This document shows, piece by piece, positions 29,547 through 37,568 of a stretch of 64,000 bases of DNA. The translations under genes were made by a program, and so were the position numbers. Numbering within the stretch: position 1 is the stretch's first letter; every line of letters begins with the position of its first letter. The stretch lies in contig NZ_CP119758.1 of the NCBI RefSeq assembly GCF_029323795.1, positions 372,001-436,000 of the forward strand, in the 5' to 3' direction. The DNA comes from Zobellia alginiliquefaciens. GTDB lineage: Bacteria; Bacteroidota; Bacteroidia; Flavobacteriales; Flavobacteriaceae. Under the pieces are notes generated by a model. It was not told the DNA's origin. It made no database searches and saw nothing but the letters and a program-made list of their open reading frames with translations.

Positions 29547-29703
29547 AATGAATAATTATAAAGGAATAGGGATGTAAATAGAATGAAGATTTTAGAGTAA
29601 CTAAGCAGAAATTTAAGAAAAGAATATCAGCTAACATTTATCATATCAAATTGATAAAACTAGCGCAACACACCTACACTATTCTATCTCCAAAAATTAA
29701 TAA

Positions 29704-29735
29704 TTGATATTATTTCAGGTAATTTTATATCTTTA
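29704..29735 (+). promoter_or_regulatory. Candidate promoter of the AraC regulator gene
   Basis: TTG (29704-29706), a 21-base spacer and TATCTTTA (29728-29735) match the Bacteroidetes sigma pattern TTG-N19-21-TAnnTTTG except the last base. It lies 94 bases upstream of the start codon. A short palindrome ATCAAATTGAT (29643-29653) lies upstream and could be an operator for either divergent gene. Confidence 0.4.
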
Positions 29736-29828
29736 TGGGAATCTTATATTGACAAAACAACGAATATCTAAATTTTTAAAGTCGAAACGTGCACTTGAAA
29801 AATCTGGATAATAAAATTGAAAGAGACT

Positions 29829-30713
29829 ATGAAGCTGACGTACAAACAAACTGAAAAACGCCCTGAAAATTCATTTTTAGCGAGACAAGATAGATTACCA
29901 TGTATTGAACAGAATTGGCATTTCCATAAAGAGCTTGAACTTATTTACTTCATTAAAAGTACGGGAACGCGCTACGTTGGTAATTCTATAGGAAGCTTTG
30001 AACCCGGAGAACTTTATCTTATTGGAAGTAATATTCCCCATCTATTCAGAAACCATAAAGAGTATTACAACGACCAGCAGGAAACTGAAGCTGTGAACCT
30101 CATTGTCATAAAGTTTGAACCTCACTTTTTAGGGAGCGACTTTCTAGACCTTGCAGAATCAAAACGATTAAAAAGTCTTATGCAACGGGCAGATAGAGGA
30201 ATAAAATTTTCAGAATCTGTAACATATATGGTACACAACCTTATTCTGGGACTGGTTGGTGACCAAGGACTATCAAGCATTGTAGGACTTTTGAAAATTC
30301 TGGATACCTTATCCATTAGTGAAAATTATGAGTTGCTTTGTTCTGAAGTAATTGCGAATACCTACAATAATAACGAGAAGGACAGAATGCGCAAAATCAT
30401 AAATTTCCTGACCGAAAATTTTGAAAAAAAAATAGAACTAGAGCAGATTGCCTCTATTGCACATATGACCCCGAACGCCTTTTGCAGGTACTTTAAAAAG
30501 AAAACAAGAAAATCGTTTACACAATACTTAAATGAAATTCGTTTACGAAATGCATGCAAGCTTTTAATTGAGGGCGAAATGCAGATTTCAACCGTTTGCT
30601 ATCAATCGGGCTTTAATACACTTACAAATTTCAACAGACAATTTAAAGCACTTATGGATATTACCCCAACCGAATACATGCAGAAATATAACGAGAAAAA
30701 AGAGTTGGTGTAA
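29829..30713 (+). CDS. AraC-family transcriptional regulator
   Basis: Sugar-responsive activator of 294 residues. The N-terminal domain is a cupin (HFHKELELIYFIKSTGTRYVG, then GELYLIGSNIPHLFRN); the C-terminal ~100 residues are a double helix-turn-helix (IELEQIASIAHMTPNAFCRY and ISTVCYQSGFNTLTNFNRQF with the usual ITPTEY end). I use ATG 29829; the frame is open four codons upstream from a TTG. It stands between the YdjC gene and the plus-strand D-AHG/carrageenan genes, and is the only regulator in that 24-kb block. By synteny with the carrageenan regulon of Zobellia it is likely the activator, with a carrageenan-derived sugar as effector. Confidence 0.93.
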   Translation: MKLTYKQTEKRPENSFLARQDRLPCIEQNWHFHKELELIYFIKSTGTRYVGNSIGSFEPGELYLIGSNIPHLFRNHKEYYNDQQETEAVNLIVIKFEPHFLGSDFLDLAESKRLKSLMQRADRGIKFSESVTYMVHNLILGLVGDQGLSSIVGLLKILDTLSISENYELLCSEVIANTYNNNEKDRMRKIINFLTENFEKKIELEQIASIAHMTPNAFCRYFKKKTRKSFTQYLNEIRLRNACKLLIEGEMQISTVCYQSGFNTLTNFNRQFKALMDITPTEYMQKYNEKKELV

Positions 30714-30798
30714 CCTGAATGCAAAACCTTAGACACACTAACTTACCTGTAACATTACTTCCAAGGTTACAATAGTGCCTGTATTGGTTAATGTACGC

Positions 30799-30830
30799 TT
30801 GTCTGCAAGCCTAGGTTTCTTTTAATTTTG
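30799..30830 (+). promoter_or_regulatory. Promoter of the D-AHG catabolic block
   Basis: TTG (30799-30801), a 21-base spacer and TAATTTTG (30823-30830) fit TTG-N21-TAnnTTTG perfectly. The GTG start of the GntP permease is 45 bases downstream. The -33 box is embedded in an inverted repeat GCTTG-TCTG-CAAGC (30797-30810), and GTAAC/GTTAC half-sites lie about 40 bases upstream, so operator sites for the AraC protein encoded next door are plausible. Confidence 0.55.
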
Positions 30831-30874
30831 TTTGGATACCATTACCTCCGCAGATCTAACTTAATTTTAACCAC

Positions 30875-32173
30875 GTGACCAGCCTTCTATTTTTACTTCT
30901 TTGTATTGTATTACTTATCGTGGCGGTTACGGTTTTTAAAGTACATCCTATTCCCGCACTTTTAATTTCGGGACTTATTTTAGGACTAACCACAGGCAGT
31001 TCCGTAGAACTGGTCACCGAAAGTTTGTTAAGTGGTTTTGGCAACACTTTAAAGTGGATAGGCCTAATAATTCTTTTTGGCACTTTGTTAGGTGAAATTC
31101 TTGCTCAAACCGGTGGCGCCGATGTTATAGCGAATACCATAATTAACTTATTCGGCACAAAGTACCTACCATTGAGTATGGCTGTTATTGGGTTTTTAAT
31201 CGGTATACCTGTTTTTATGGATGTAGCGTATCTGACCCTCTTGCCCACCATATTCGTTCTGTCTAAAAAATCCGGGCATTCCGTTTTGACCCTCGGACTC
31301 TCTTTGGCCATTAGTCTTACCGTTGCCCATGCTCTTATACCTCCTACTCCTGGTCCTCTTGCAGTAGCAGCTATTCTTGAGATAAACATAGGCGATATGA
31401 TACCCGTTAACATTGTGGTAGCCTTAGCTGCCATAGCTGGAGGTTTATTGTGGATTAAGTTCAATAAGAAAAACCTCAGCATCCATTTACCTGAGCAAAC
31501 CATTGAAACAGCACAAACAAAAGAGCTGAAAGGTTTCAAAAAAGTATTGCCCTTTGCAGCCTTGTTGGTGCCGTTATTCCTTATGTCCATAGGCACTATT
31601 TTCCCATTAAAAAATGGATATATTGAATTTATAAAAAATCCTGTCTGGGCACTGCTCATAGGTGTACTTTTTGCACTTCCCTTATTACCCAGAAAAGACT
31701 TTTCTACCCGCTTAAATACATTTTTTAAGACTTCTGGGGAGAAATCGGCTATTGTTATTTTAATTACCGGTACAGGAGGTGCATTTGGACAGGTAATAAA
31801 AGACACAGAAATAGTGGGGTCTATGTTTTCGGATGTGGGAGATATTGCCGCTATGGGTATCGTTATACCTTTTATTTTGAGTTTTCTCTTCACTACGGTA
31901 ACTGGTTCCATCACGGTATCGCTTATAACTACCGCATCTATTGTTGCCCCATTAGTTTCCAATGGTACTTTACACCCAACCTTTACAGCGGCAGCAATTG
32001 GAGCGGGTTCTTTAGGTATTATACATGTAAACAGTAGCTTCTTTTGGTTATTTAAAGAAGTACACGATGTTTCCGTATCTCGCTTATTAAAATCTTTTAG
32101 TCTACTATCCGGTGTGGTTGCCTTAAGTGGCGGACTTCTTGTGTTGGCTTTATATTACATAACACAACTCTAA
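30875..32173 (+). CDS. GntP-family sugar-acid:H+ symporter
   Basis: Inner-membrane permease of 432 residues with about 12 hydrophobic segments and the GntP signatures GNTLKWIGLIILFGTLLGE, IGIPVFMDVAYLTLLPT, HALIPPTPGP and GTGGAFGQVI. Family members import gluconate and related aldonic acids with protons. Here it may import a galactonate or 3,6-anhydrogalactonate-type acid, consistent with the downstream oxidative pathway; the substrate is inferred. The start is GTG at 30875, right before the first hydrophobic helix; no ATG is suitably placed. It is the first gene behind the predicted AraC-controlled promoter and is followed by a 146-base gap. Confidence 0.9.
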   Translation: MTSLLFLLLCIVLLIVAVTVFKVHPIPALLISGLILGLTTGSSVELVTESLLSGFGNTLKWIGLIILFGTLLGEILAQTGGADVIANTIINLFGTKYLPLSMAVIGFLIGIPVFMDVAYLTLLPTIFVLSKKSGHSVLTLGLSLAISLTVAHALIPPTPGPLAVAAILEINIGDMIPVNIVVALAAIAGGLLWIKFNKKNLSIHLPEQTIETAQTKELKGFKKVLPFAALLVPLFLMSIGTIFPLKNGYIEFIKNPVWALLIGVLFALPLLPRKDFSTRLNTFFKTSGEKSAIVILITGTGGAFGQVIKDTEIVGSMFSDVGDIAAMGIVIPFILSFLFTTVTGSITVSLITTASIVAPLVSNGTLHPTFTAAAIGAGSLGIIHVNSSFFWLFKEVHDVSVSRLLKSFSLLSGVVALSGGLLVLALYYITQL

Positions 32174-32319
32174 CCCTAAATCAACACGGATAAAATAATG
32201 TTATACTAGGGTAAAATTCGAGAATCCATCTGCATCATATTCAATTTTCTTTGTAGCACAAGAGGATTTGAATACATCTACCCTCATTTTCTGAACATCA
32301 ACAAAACAGAACAAAATAC

Positions 32320-33327
32320 ATGGATACTTATCTATTGGCTATTGTTTTAATACTATTCGCCAGCTTCTTTCAAGGAACTTTTGGATTAGGAATGAAACAT
32401 ATAGCACCTTTAAAATGGGAAGCTTGGTGGATTGTCCACACGTTTACGGCAATGATATTGTTTCCCATGATTTGGGCTCTAATTGTTATCCCTAACCTAT
32501 TTGAAATCATTTCCCAAACAGCTAGGAACACTTTGTTCCTAGCTGCGTTTTATGGTTTTTTATGGGGTATTGGAGGTATTCTGTTTGGGGTTAGTGTTGA
32601 AAAAACCGGTATATCCATTACCTATGGTATTGTTATGGGACTTGCAGCATCGGTAGGTTCTATCATTCCGTTATTCCAAATAGACGGAGCATTTGACCAA
32701 CCCTCTTTTCCTATCATCCTGTTGGGTGTGGCGTTGCTATTAGTGGGGGTAGCCATTACGGCAGTTGCCGGAGTTCAAAGAGACAAACTGCACAGCAATT
32801 CGTCAACAACAAGTAAATCTATAAAAGTTGGTGTATTAATAGCTGTAGCTTCAGGGGTTTTGTCCGCCTTTCTTAATATTGGCTTTTCAAACGCCGCCCC
32901 TGTCGCAGCCGTTGCCGTAAACGAATACGCAATAGATACCCAAGATGCCAGCTTGGCCTCATGGGTAGTGGTCTTATTGGGCGCTTTTGCCATGAACGGA
33001 GGATACGCTCTTTACCTTTTCATAAAAAACAAATCATGGAATGCCTTTGCAATTCCTAATAAAGGAAAAGCTTTGAGGTGGGCCGTTGTGGCTGGTATTT
33101 TCTGGTTTGCGGCACTTGGCGTTTACGGTCAAGGAGCTGCTCTTATGGGCAATTTAGGTCCGGTTGTAGGCTGGCCCATACTTTTAGGGCTCGCTTTGAT
33201 CATTAGTAATATTTGGGGCTATCGGGAAGGTGAATGGAAAAATGCCCAAAAGCCTTTTAAAATTTTACTGGGGGGCTTGGCCGTACTGATTTTTGCTATT
33301 TGTATTTTAGGATACGCCAATTATTAA
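32320..33327 (+). CDS. RhaT-like sugar:proton symporter
   Basis: Inner-membrane transporter of 335 residues with ten predicted membrane helices, similar to the L-rhamnose-H+ symporter RhaT (drug/metabolite superfamily). Family signs are FFQGTFGLGMKHIAPLKWEAWW near the N-terminus, KTGISITYGIVMGLAASVGS and FLNIGFSNAAPVA. No rhamnose isomerase, kinase or aldolase is nearby, and the next gene, 35 bases downstream, begins the D-AHG pathway, so its substrate is more likely 3,6-anhydro-D-galactose or a related monosaccharide than rhamnose. That substrate is inference from context. Confidence 0.85.
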   Translation: MDTYLLAIVLILFASFFQGTFGLGMKHIAPLKWEAWWIVHTFTAMILFPMIWALIVIPNLFEIISQTARNTLFLAAFYGFLWGIGGILFGVSVEKTGISITYGIVMGLAASVGSIIPLFQIDGAFDQPSFPIILLGVALLLVGVAITAVAGVQRDKLHSNSSTTSKSIKVGVLIAVASGVLSAFLNIGFSNAAPVAAVAVNEYAIDTQDASLASWVVVLLGAFAMNGGYALYLFIKNKSWNAFAIPNKGKALRWAVVAGIFWFAALGVYGQGAALMGNLGPVVGWPILLGLALIISNIWGYREGEWKNAQKPFKILLGGLAVLIFAICILGYANY

Positions 33328-33362
33328 ACCACCATTTCTTTAAACTACAAGCACGTTAAATT

Positions 33363-34529
33363 ATGAAAATCAAGAAAATAGAGCCTTTTGTTATCACACA
33401 TACTCTTGATACACCCTTCTATTTTTCCCAATGGCAATATGATACTAGGAAGATTTGTATCGTAAAAATAACCTTGGAAGATGGCACTTACGGATGGGGA
33501 GAAGGTTACGGTCCTGCAGCGGTAATTAAAGCCGGTATTGACTTTTTCACACCTTTTATATTGGAGAAAAATGCATTGGAAAATGAGACTCTTTGGCAGG
33601 AAATGTACAGAAGGTCCATGGACTATGCTCGTAGTGGAGCACTCCAAGCAGCGATTAGTGCGATAGATGTAGCGCTCTGGGATATTAAAGGAAAGCTTTT
33701 AAATCAACCGGTTTCTGTATTATTGGGAGGTATCAAAAACCCGATTATCGAACCATATGCCACAGGACTGTATTTTACCCGAAGTGAGAATCTTGAGGAA
33801 CTTTTGGTGGAAGAGGCTTTGTTGTATAAATCGCAAGGGTTCAAAGCAACAAAAATGAAAGTTGGCCTAGGCATTCAGCAAGACTTAAAATATATAGCCG
33901 CCATACGAAAGGCCATTGGTCCCGATATGCGGTTAATGATAGATTCCAACCATGCCTATTGTTATAAAGAGGCTATTGAACTGGCCAGGAAATCTGAACA
34001 ATATGACATCTCCTGGTTTGAGGAACCTGTTTCTCCAGAAGATTATGACGGTTACCGGAGACTTAGAGAAAACACTACCGTCCCAATTGCTGGCGGTGAA
34101 TGCGAGTATCTGAAATTCGGTTTTAAACGTCTTTTTGATAATGATGCCGTAGATATAGCGCAACCTGATATTTGCGCTACCGGAGGATTAACGGAGACCA
34201 AAAGAATTACAACATTGGCACAGGCTTATAACAAAGATGTGGTACCCCATACTTGGGGCACTTGGATTGCCATAAGTGCTGCCGTGCACCTAGTAGCCAA
34301 TTTGGACAAGAACCCTGGTAGAATGTACAACGACCTTCCAACAATGGAACTTGACAGGACTGAAAATGCTTTGCGCGACGAGGTAACCCTGCAAAATATC
34401 AAAATTGAAAATGGACATTTAGAAGTACCCCGCACACCAGGTTTAGGGGTAGATGTTGACATGGACAAATTAGAATGTTATTTAGATAATGAAATACATA
34501 AAGATGGAGCAACTAAAATTCGGTCATAA
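33363..34529 (+). CDS. Enolase-superfamily enzyme, likely 3,6-anhydro-D-galactonate cycloisomerase
   Basis: Mandelate racemase/muconate lactonising-type enzyme of 388 residues. The catalytic Lys motif is TKMKVG, the three metal ligands lie in MIDSNHAY (Asp), WFEEPV (Glu) and GGECEY (Glu), and a catalytic His is in VVPHTWGT. In the carrageenan pathway an enzyme of this family opens 3,6-anhydro-D-galactonate to 2-keto-3-deoxy-D-galactonate. Its place immediately before an aldehyde dehydrogenase, a KDGal kinase and an aldolase fits exactly. The 3' end overlaps the dehydrogenase gene by 26-41 bases, depending on which ATG that gene uses. Confidence 0.9.
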   Translation: MKIKKIEPFVITHTLDTPFYFSQWQYDTRKICIVKITLEDGTYGWGEGYGPAAVIKAGIDFFTPFILEKNALENETLWQEMYRRSMDYARSGALQAAISAIDVALWDIKGKLLNQPVSVLLGGIKNPIIEPYATGLYFTRSENLEELLVEEALLYKSQGFKATKMKVGLGIQQDLKYIAAIRKAIGPDMRLMIDSNHAYCYKEAIELARKSEQYDISWFEEPVSPEDYDGYRRLRENTTVPIAGGECEYLKFGFKRLFDNDAVDIAQPDICATGGLTETKRITTLAQAYNKDVVPHTWGTWIAISAAVHLVANLDKNPGRMYNDLPTMELDRTENALRDEVTLQNIKIENGHLEVPRTPGLGVDVDMDKLECYLDNEIHKDGATKIRS

Positions 34530-35955
34530 AAAGCTTTATATAAATGGAGAGCTTGTTGAAGCCTCTGATAAAAAAACCTTTGAAGTTATCTGTCCAGCAG
34601 ATGAAAAACCCACTGCGACTATTGCTTGGGCAAGTGCAGCCGATACGGAAAGAGCTTTAAAAAGTGCTCAGGAAGGCTTCAAAAGTTGGTCAGTACTTCC
34701 TCTTGAGGAGCGCTTAAGCTGGATTAGTAAGCTTCGAAATAAAATCATTGAAAATAGCGATTTATTGCGTGAAAGTATCATGCATGAAATGGGTAAAACT
34801 TGGGAAGGCTCCGAAGAAGACCTGACCAGTATTACCAACTCATTACAATACTATTCAGAAGAGATTATAAAACGTTCAGATATTCCTTTAGAGGATAAAG
34901 AAGGGACTCACGAACACCATTTTGTATCACAACCTTTGGGCGTTGCCGTTGCCTTTTTGGCATATAACTTCCCTCTTTTAAACCTTGGTTTTAAACTAGG
35001 TCCTGCTTTGGCTGCCGGCTCTAGCATCATTTTAAAGCCTTCTGAATTTTCTCCTTTATCAGCTTATATTATTGGTGAGTTGTGTGCCGAAATTAATTTC
35101 CCAAAGGGAGTCATAACCGTGCTTTGCGGAGATGTAAAAGAGGTTGGGGTTCCGCTTTGCGAGAGTACAATTCCAAGGTTGATTACCATGATCGGTTCTA
35201 CGGAAACTGCACAGAAACTTATCGCACAAAGTGCAAAAACATCCATAAAAAGATACAGTATGGAGTGCGGCGGAAATGCTCCTTTCATCGTTTGTGAAGA
35301 TGCAGACCTAGAATTGGCCGTAAACATAGGAACAGCACTAAAAATTGGAAACAGCGGACAAATTTGCGTAGCTCCAAACCGCTTTTTTGTTCACGAATCA
35401 CTCATTGAAGATTTTACCACTGGAATGGTAGAAAAATTCAAAGCCACCAAATTAGGTTTCGGTCGTGAGAATAAGCCGGATATGGGTCCATTGACCAATA
35501 AACAATCGGTTGTAAAAGTTAAAGATATAGTGCAACAAGCCGTTCAACAAGGCGGGCAACTACGTTACGGAGGCAAGGCTGTAGATGGTCCCGGCTTTTA
35601 TTTTGAACTAACGGTAATCACCTTTAAAGAAAATGATTCTGAAATCCTTCAACATGAGATTTTTGGTCCTGTTGCACTTATTGTTCCATTTAAAACAAAA
35701 GAAGAAGTAATTGATCTGGCCAATAATACGGATGCCGGGCTAGCTTCTTACGTTTTTTCTAAAAATAATGACACTTTGGAATTCTTTGCGAACCGCCTAG
35801 AATTCGGTGAAGTTCAGCTTAATGGAGTGAAATATGACATATACCTGCCGCACGGTGGAGTGAAAAATAGTGGTATTGGCGTAGATTGCTCTACATATGC
35901 GCTAGATGATTATCTTGCGAAAAAAAGAGTAACCAAAGCCTTACAACTTCAATGA
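34489..35955 (+). CDS. NAD(P)-dependent aldehyde dehydrogenase, likely 3,6-anhydro-D-galactose dehydrogenase
   Basis: Aldehyde dehydrogenase of 488 residues, normal length. Motifs are the FPLLNLGFKLGPALAAGSS cofactor region with KPSEFSP, the general base Glu in SMECGGNAP and the nucleophilic Cys in NSGQICVAPNR. In the D-AHG route this oxidises the aldehyde of 3,6-anhydro-D-galactose to the acid, the committed step before the cycloisomerase. There are two possible starts, ATG 34489 and ATG 34504; the later one begins MEQLKFGHKKLYING and may be the true one. The stop overlaps the kinase start as ATGA. The substrate is assigned from gene order. Confidence 0.9.
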   Translation: MKYIKMEQLKFGHKKLYINGELVEASDKKTFEVICPADEKPTATIAWASAADTERALKSAQEGFKSWSVLPLEERLSWISKLRNKIIENSDLLRESIMHEMGKTWEGSEEDLTSITNSLQYYSEEIIKRSDIPLEDKEGTHEHHFVSQPLGVAVAFLAYNFPLLNLGFKLGPALAAGSSIILKPSEFSPLSAYIIGELCAEINFPKGVITVLCGDVKEVGVPLCESTIPRLITMIGSTETAQKLIAQSAKTSIKRYSMECGGNAPFIVCEDADLELAVNIGTALKIGNSGQICVAPNRFFVHESLIEDFTTGMVEKFKATKLGFGRENKPDMGPLTNKQSVVKVKDIVQQAVQQGGQLRYGGKAVDGPGFYFELTVITFKENDSEILQHEIFGPVALIVPFKTKEEVIDLANNTDAGLASYVFSKNNDTLEFFANRLEFGEVQLNGVKYDIYLPHGGVKNSGIGVDCSTYALDDYLAKKRVTKALQLQ

Positions 35956-36905
35956 AATTACCAGAAAAATTTATTAGTTGCGACTGGGGCACAACCAATT
36001 TTAGACTGCGCTTAATAGACACTGAATCCCTCAAAATCCTATCGGAACACTCGACGGATATGGGCATTAAAAAATGTTTTCAGGAGTTTAACGCGCAATC
36101 AAAATTAACCCAGGATCAGTTTTTTACCGAATATTTAAAAAACCAGATTAAAATATTGGACAGTGCCATAAGTAATGACTCTTGCATTGTTGCATCCGGA
36201 ATGCTTTCGTCCTCTATTGGCATGCATGAATTGGATTACGCAAACATGCCTTTAGCCTTTAATGGAAAGGGGGTAATTAGCAAATATATTTCTTTTGATG
36301 ATATGCCTGATCTATTGTTAGTTTCCGGAGCCAAAACCAATGCAGATGTTATGCGAGGCGAAGAAATTCAGGCTATCGGGTTGTCTGTGGAACTTTCAAA
36401 ATATGATAAGGGTGTTTTGTTACTGCCTGGCACACATTGTAAACACATAACCTTTGAAGCAGGTGTTTTTAAAGATTTCACCACATACATGACCGGTGAA
36501 CTTTTTGACACTATTAGCAAGCACACGATTCTATCCGCTTCTTTACACCCAACTGCATGGGATGTATCTTTTCAGGATATGTTCCTAAAAGGAGTTAAAA
36601 AAGGACTATCGGAACAACAGATGCAATCTTTGTTTTCAATTAGAGCGAACACCTTGATCAACCAAGTTTCTGGTGAACAAAACTTTTATTTTTTATCCGG
36701 CCTAATGATTGGCGGGGAACTAGCCAGTTTAAAAGATAAAAATGAAACTATTTTCCTAGCAGCAAGCGGTATCCATGGTGTACTCTACAAGTTAGCCCTT
36801 GAATCATTTTTACCAGCAGAACAAATTGTTTGCTTTGAGGAGCAAATATTAGAAAAAGCATTACTAACAGGACAACAACAAATATTACGGACTTATGCAG
36901 AATAA
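35952..36905 (+). CDS. dgoK: 2-dehydro-3-deoxygalactonokinase
   Basis: Sugar-acid kinase of 317 residues that phosphorylates 2-keto-3-deoxy-D-galactonate with ATP. The ATP-binding N-terminus SCDWGTTNFRLRL, the block GMLSSSIGMHE, MRGEEIQ and LPGTHCKH are all DgoK family marks. It starts in the ATGA overlap with the dehydrogenase and ends 11 bases inside the aldolase gene, so three enzymes are translationally coupled. In this pathway it feeds the KDPGal aldolase. Cytoplasmic, no signal peptide. Confidence 0.93.
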   Translation: MKLPEKFISCDWGTTNFRLRLIDTESLKILSEHSTDMGIKKCFQEFNAQSKLTQDQFFTEYLKNQIKILDSAISNDSCIVASGMLSSSIGMHELDYANMPLAFNGKGVISKYISFDDMPDLLLVSGAKTNADVMRGEEIQAIGLSVELSKYDKGVLLLPGTHCKHITFEAGVFKDFTTYMTGELFDTISKHTILSASLHPTAWDVSFQDMFLKGVKKGLSEQQMQSLFSIRANTLINQVSGEQNFYFLSGLMIGGELASLKDKNETIFLAASGIHGVLYKLALESFLPAEQIVCFEEQILEKALLTGQQQILRTYAE

Positions 36906-37542
36906 TTCATTTTCATGGGATAAATACAATCAGAACCCAATAGTAGGAATCTTAAGAGGGCTCACAACGGAAGAGGTTCTTAAAATCATTCCGTCATATA
37001 TAAAGACCGGCTTCTATACTATTGAAATTACCATGAACTCCCCACAGGTTGCTAAAACCATTACAACTTTAGCCAAAGAGTACCCGGAGCTTAATGTAGG
37101 AGCAGGAACGGTTTGTACTATGGAAGATTTAAAAGTGGCTTTAGATGCCGGCTCTCAATTTATTGTAACCCCTATTATTGACGAAGAAGTCATTAAACAT
37201 TGCGTGGCAAATGAAGTTCCTATTTTTCCAGGAGCATATACACCTACTGAAATCCACAAAGCATGGTCTTGGGGCGCTTCTGCCGTAAAAGTATTTCCTG
37301 CAACGCAGTTGGGCGTTCAATACATAAAAGACGTTTTGGCACCACTTAATGAAATAAAACTTTTACCTACCGGCGGTGTTTCCGTAGACAATATAAAATC
37401 ATTTTTTGAAGCAGGGGCTGTTGGTGCCGGTTTGGCAAGTGCACTTTTCGATAAAAAGATGATTCGTGAAGAAAACTATGCCGATTTGGAAAAGCATTTT
37501 GCCAAAATGAAAAATGAGATCAAAGATTTTATTAAAGAATAA
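36895..37542 (+). CDS. 2-dehydro-3-deoxy-6-phosphogalactonate (KDPG/KDPGal) aldolase
   Basis: Class I aldolase of 215 residues, typical for the Eda/DgoA family. It shows PIVGILRG, IEITMNSP (catalytic Glu), VGAGTVCT, the Schiff-base Lys in ASAVKVFPA and the phosphate-binding LPTGGVS. It splits KDPGal into pyruvate and D-glyceraldehyde-3-phosphate. The start ATG overlaps the kinase by 11 bases. The last of the four D-AHG enzymes; the next gene, 26 bases downstream, encodes a glycosidase that would supply the sugar. KDPG itself could be an alternative substrate, but the kinase next door favours the galacto form. Confidence 0.93.
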   Translation: MQNNSFSWDKYNQNPIVGILRGLTTEEVLKIIPSYIKTGFYTIEITMNSPQVAKTITTLAKEYPELNVGAGTVCTMEDLKVALDAGSQFIVTPIIDEEVIKHCVANEVPIFPGAYTPTEIHKAWSWGASAVKVFPATQLGVQYIKDVLAPLNEIKLLPTGGVSVDNIKSFFEAGAVGAGLASALFDKKMIREENYADLEKHFAKMKNEIKDFIKE

Positions 37543-37568
37543 AGTTTACACAATCAATAATTTAAAAA

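Noticed and set aside
31105-31962. A long minus-strand reading frame of 285 codons inside the GntP permease gene
   Set aside because: It is antisense to a well-supported membrane permease and has low-complexity composition typical of a shadow frame.
32320-33327. RhaT-like gene as evidence of rhamnose catabolism
   Set aside because: No rhamnose isomerase, kinase or aldolase is nearby; gene order ties it to the D-AHG pathway.
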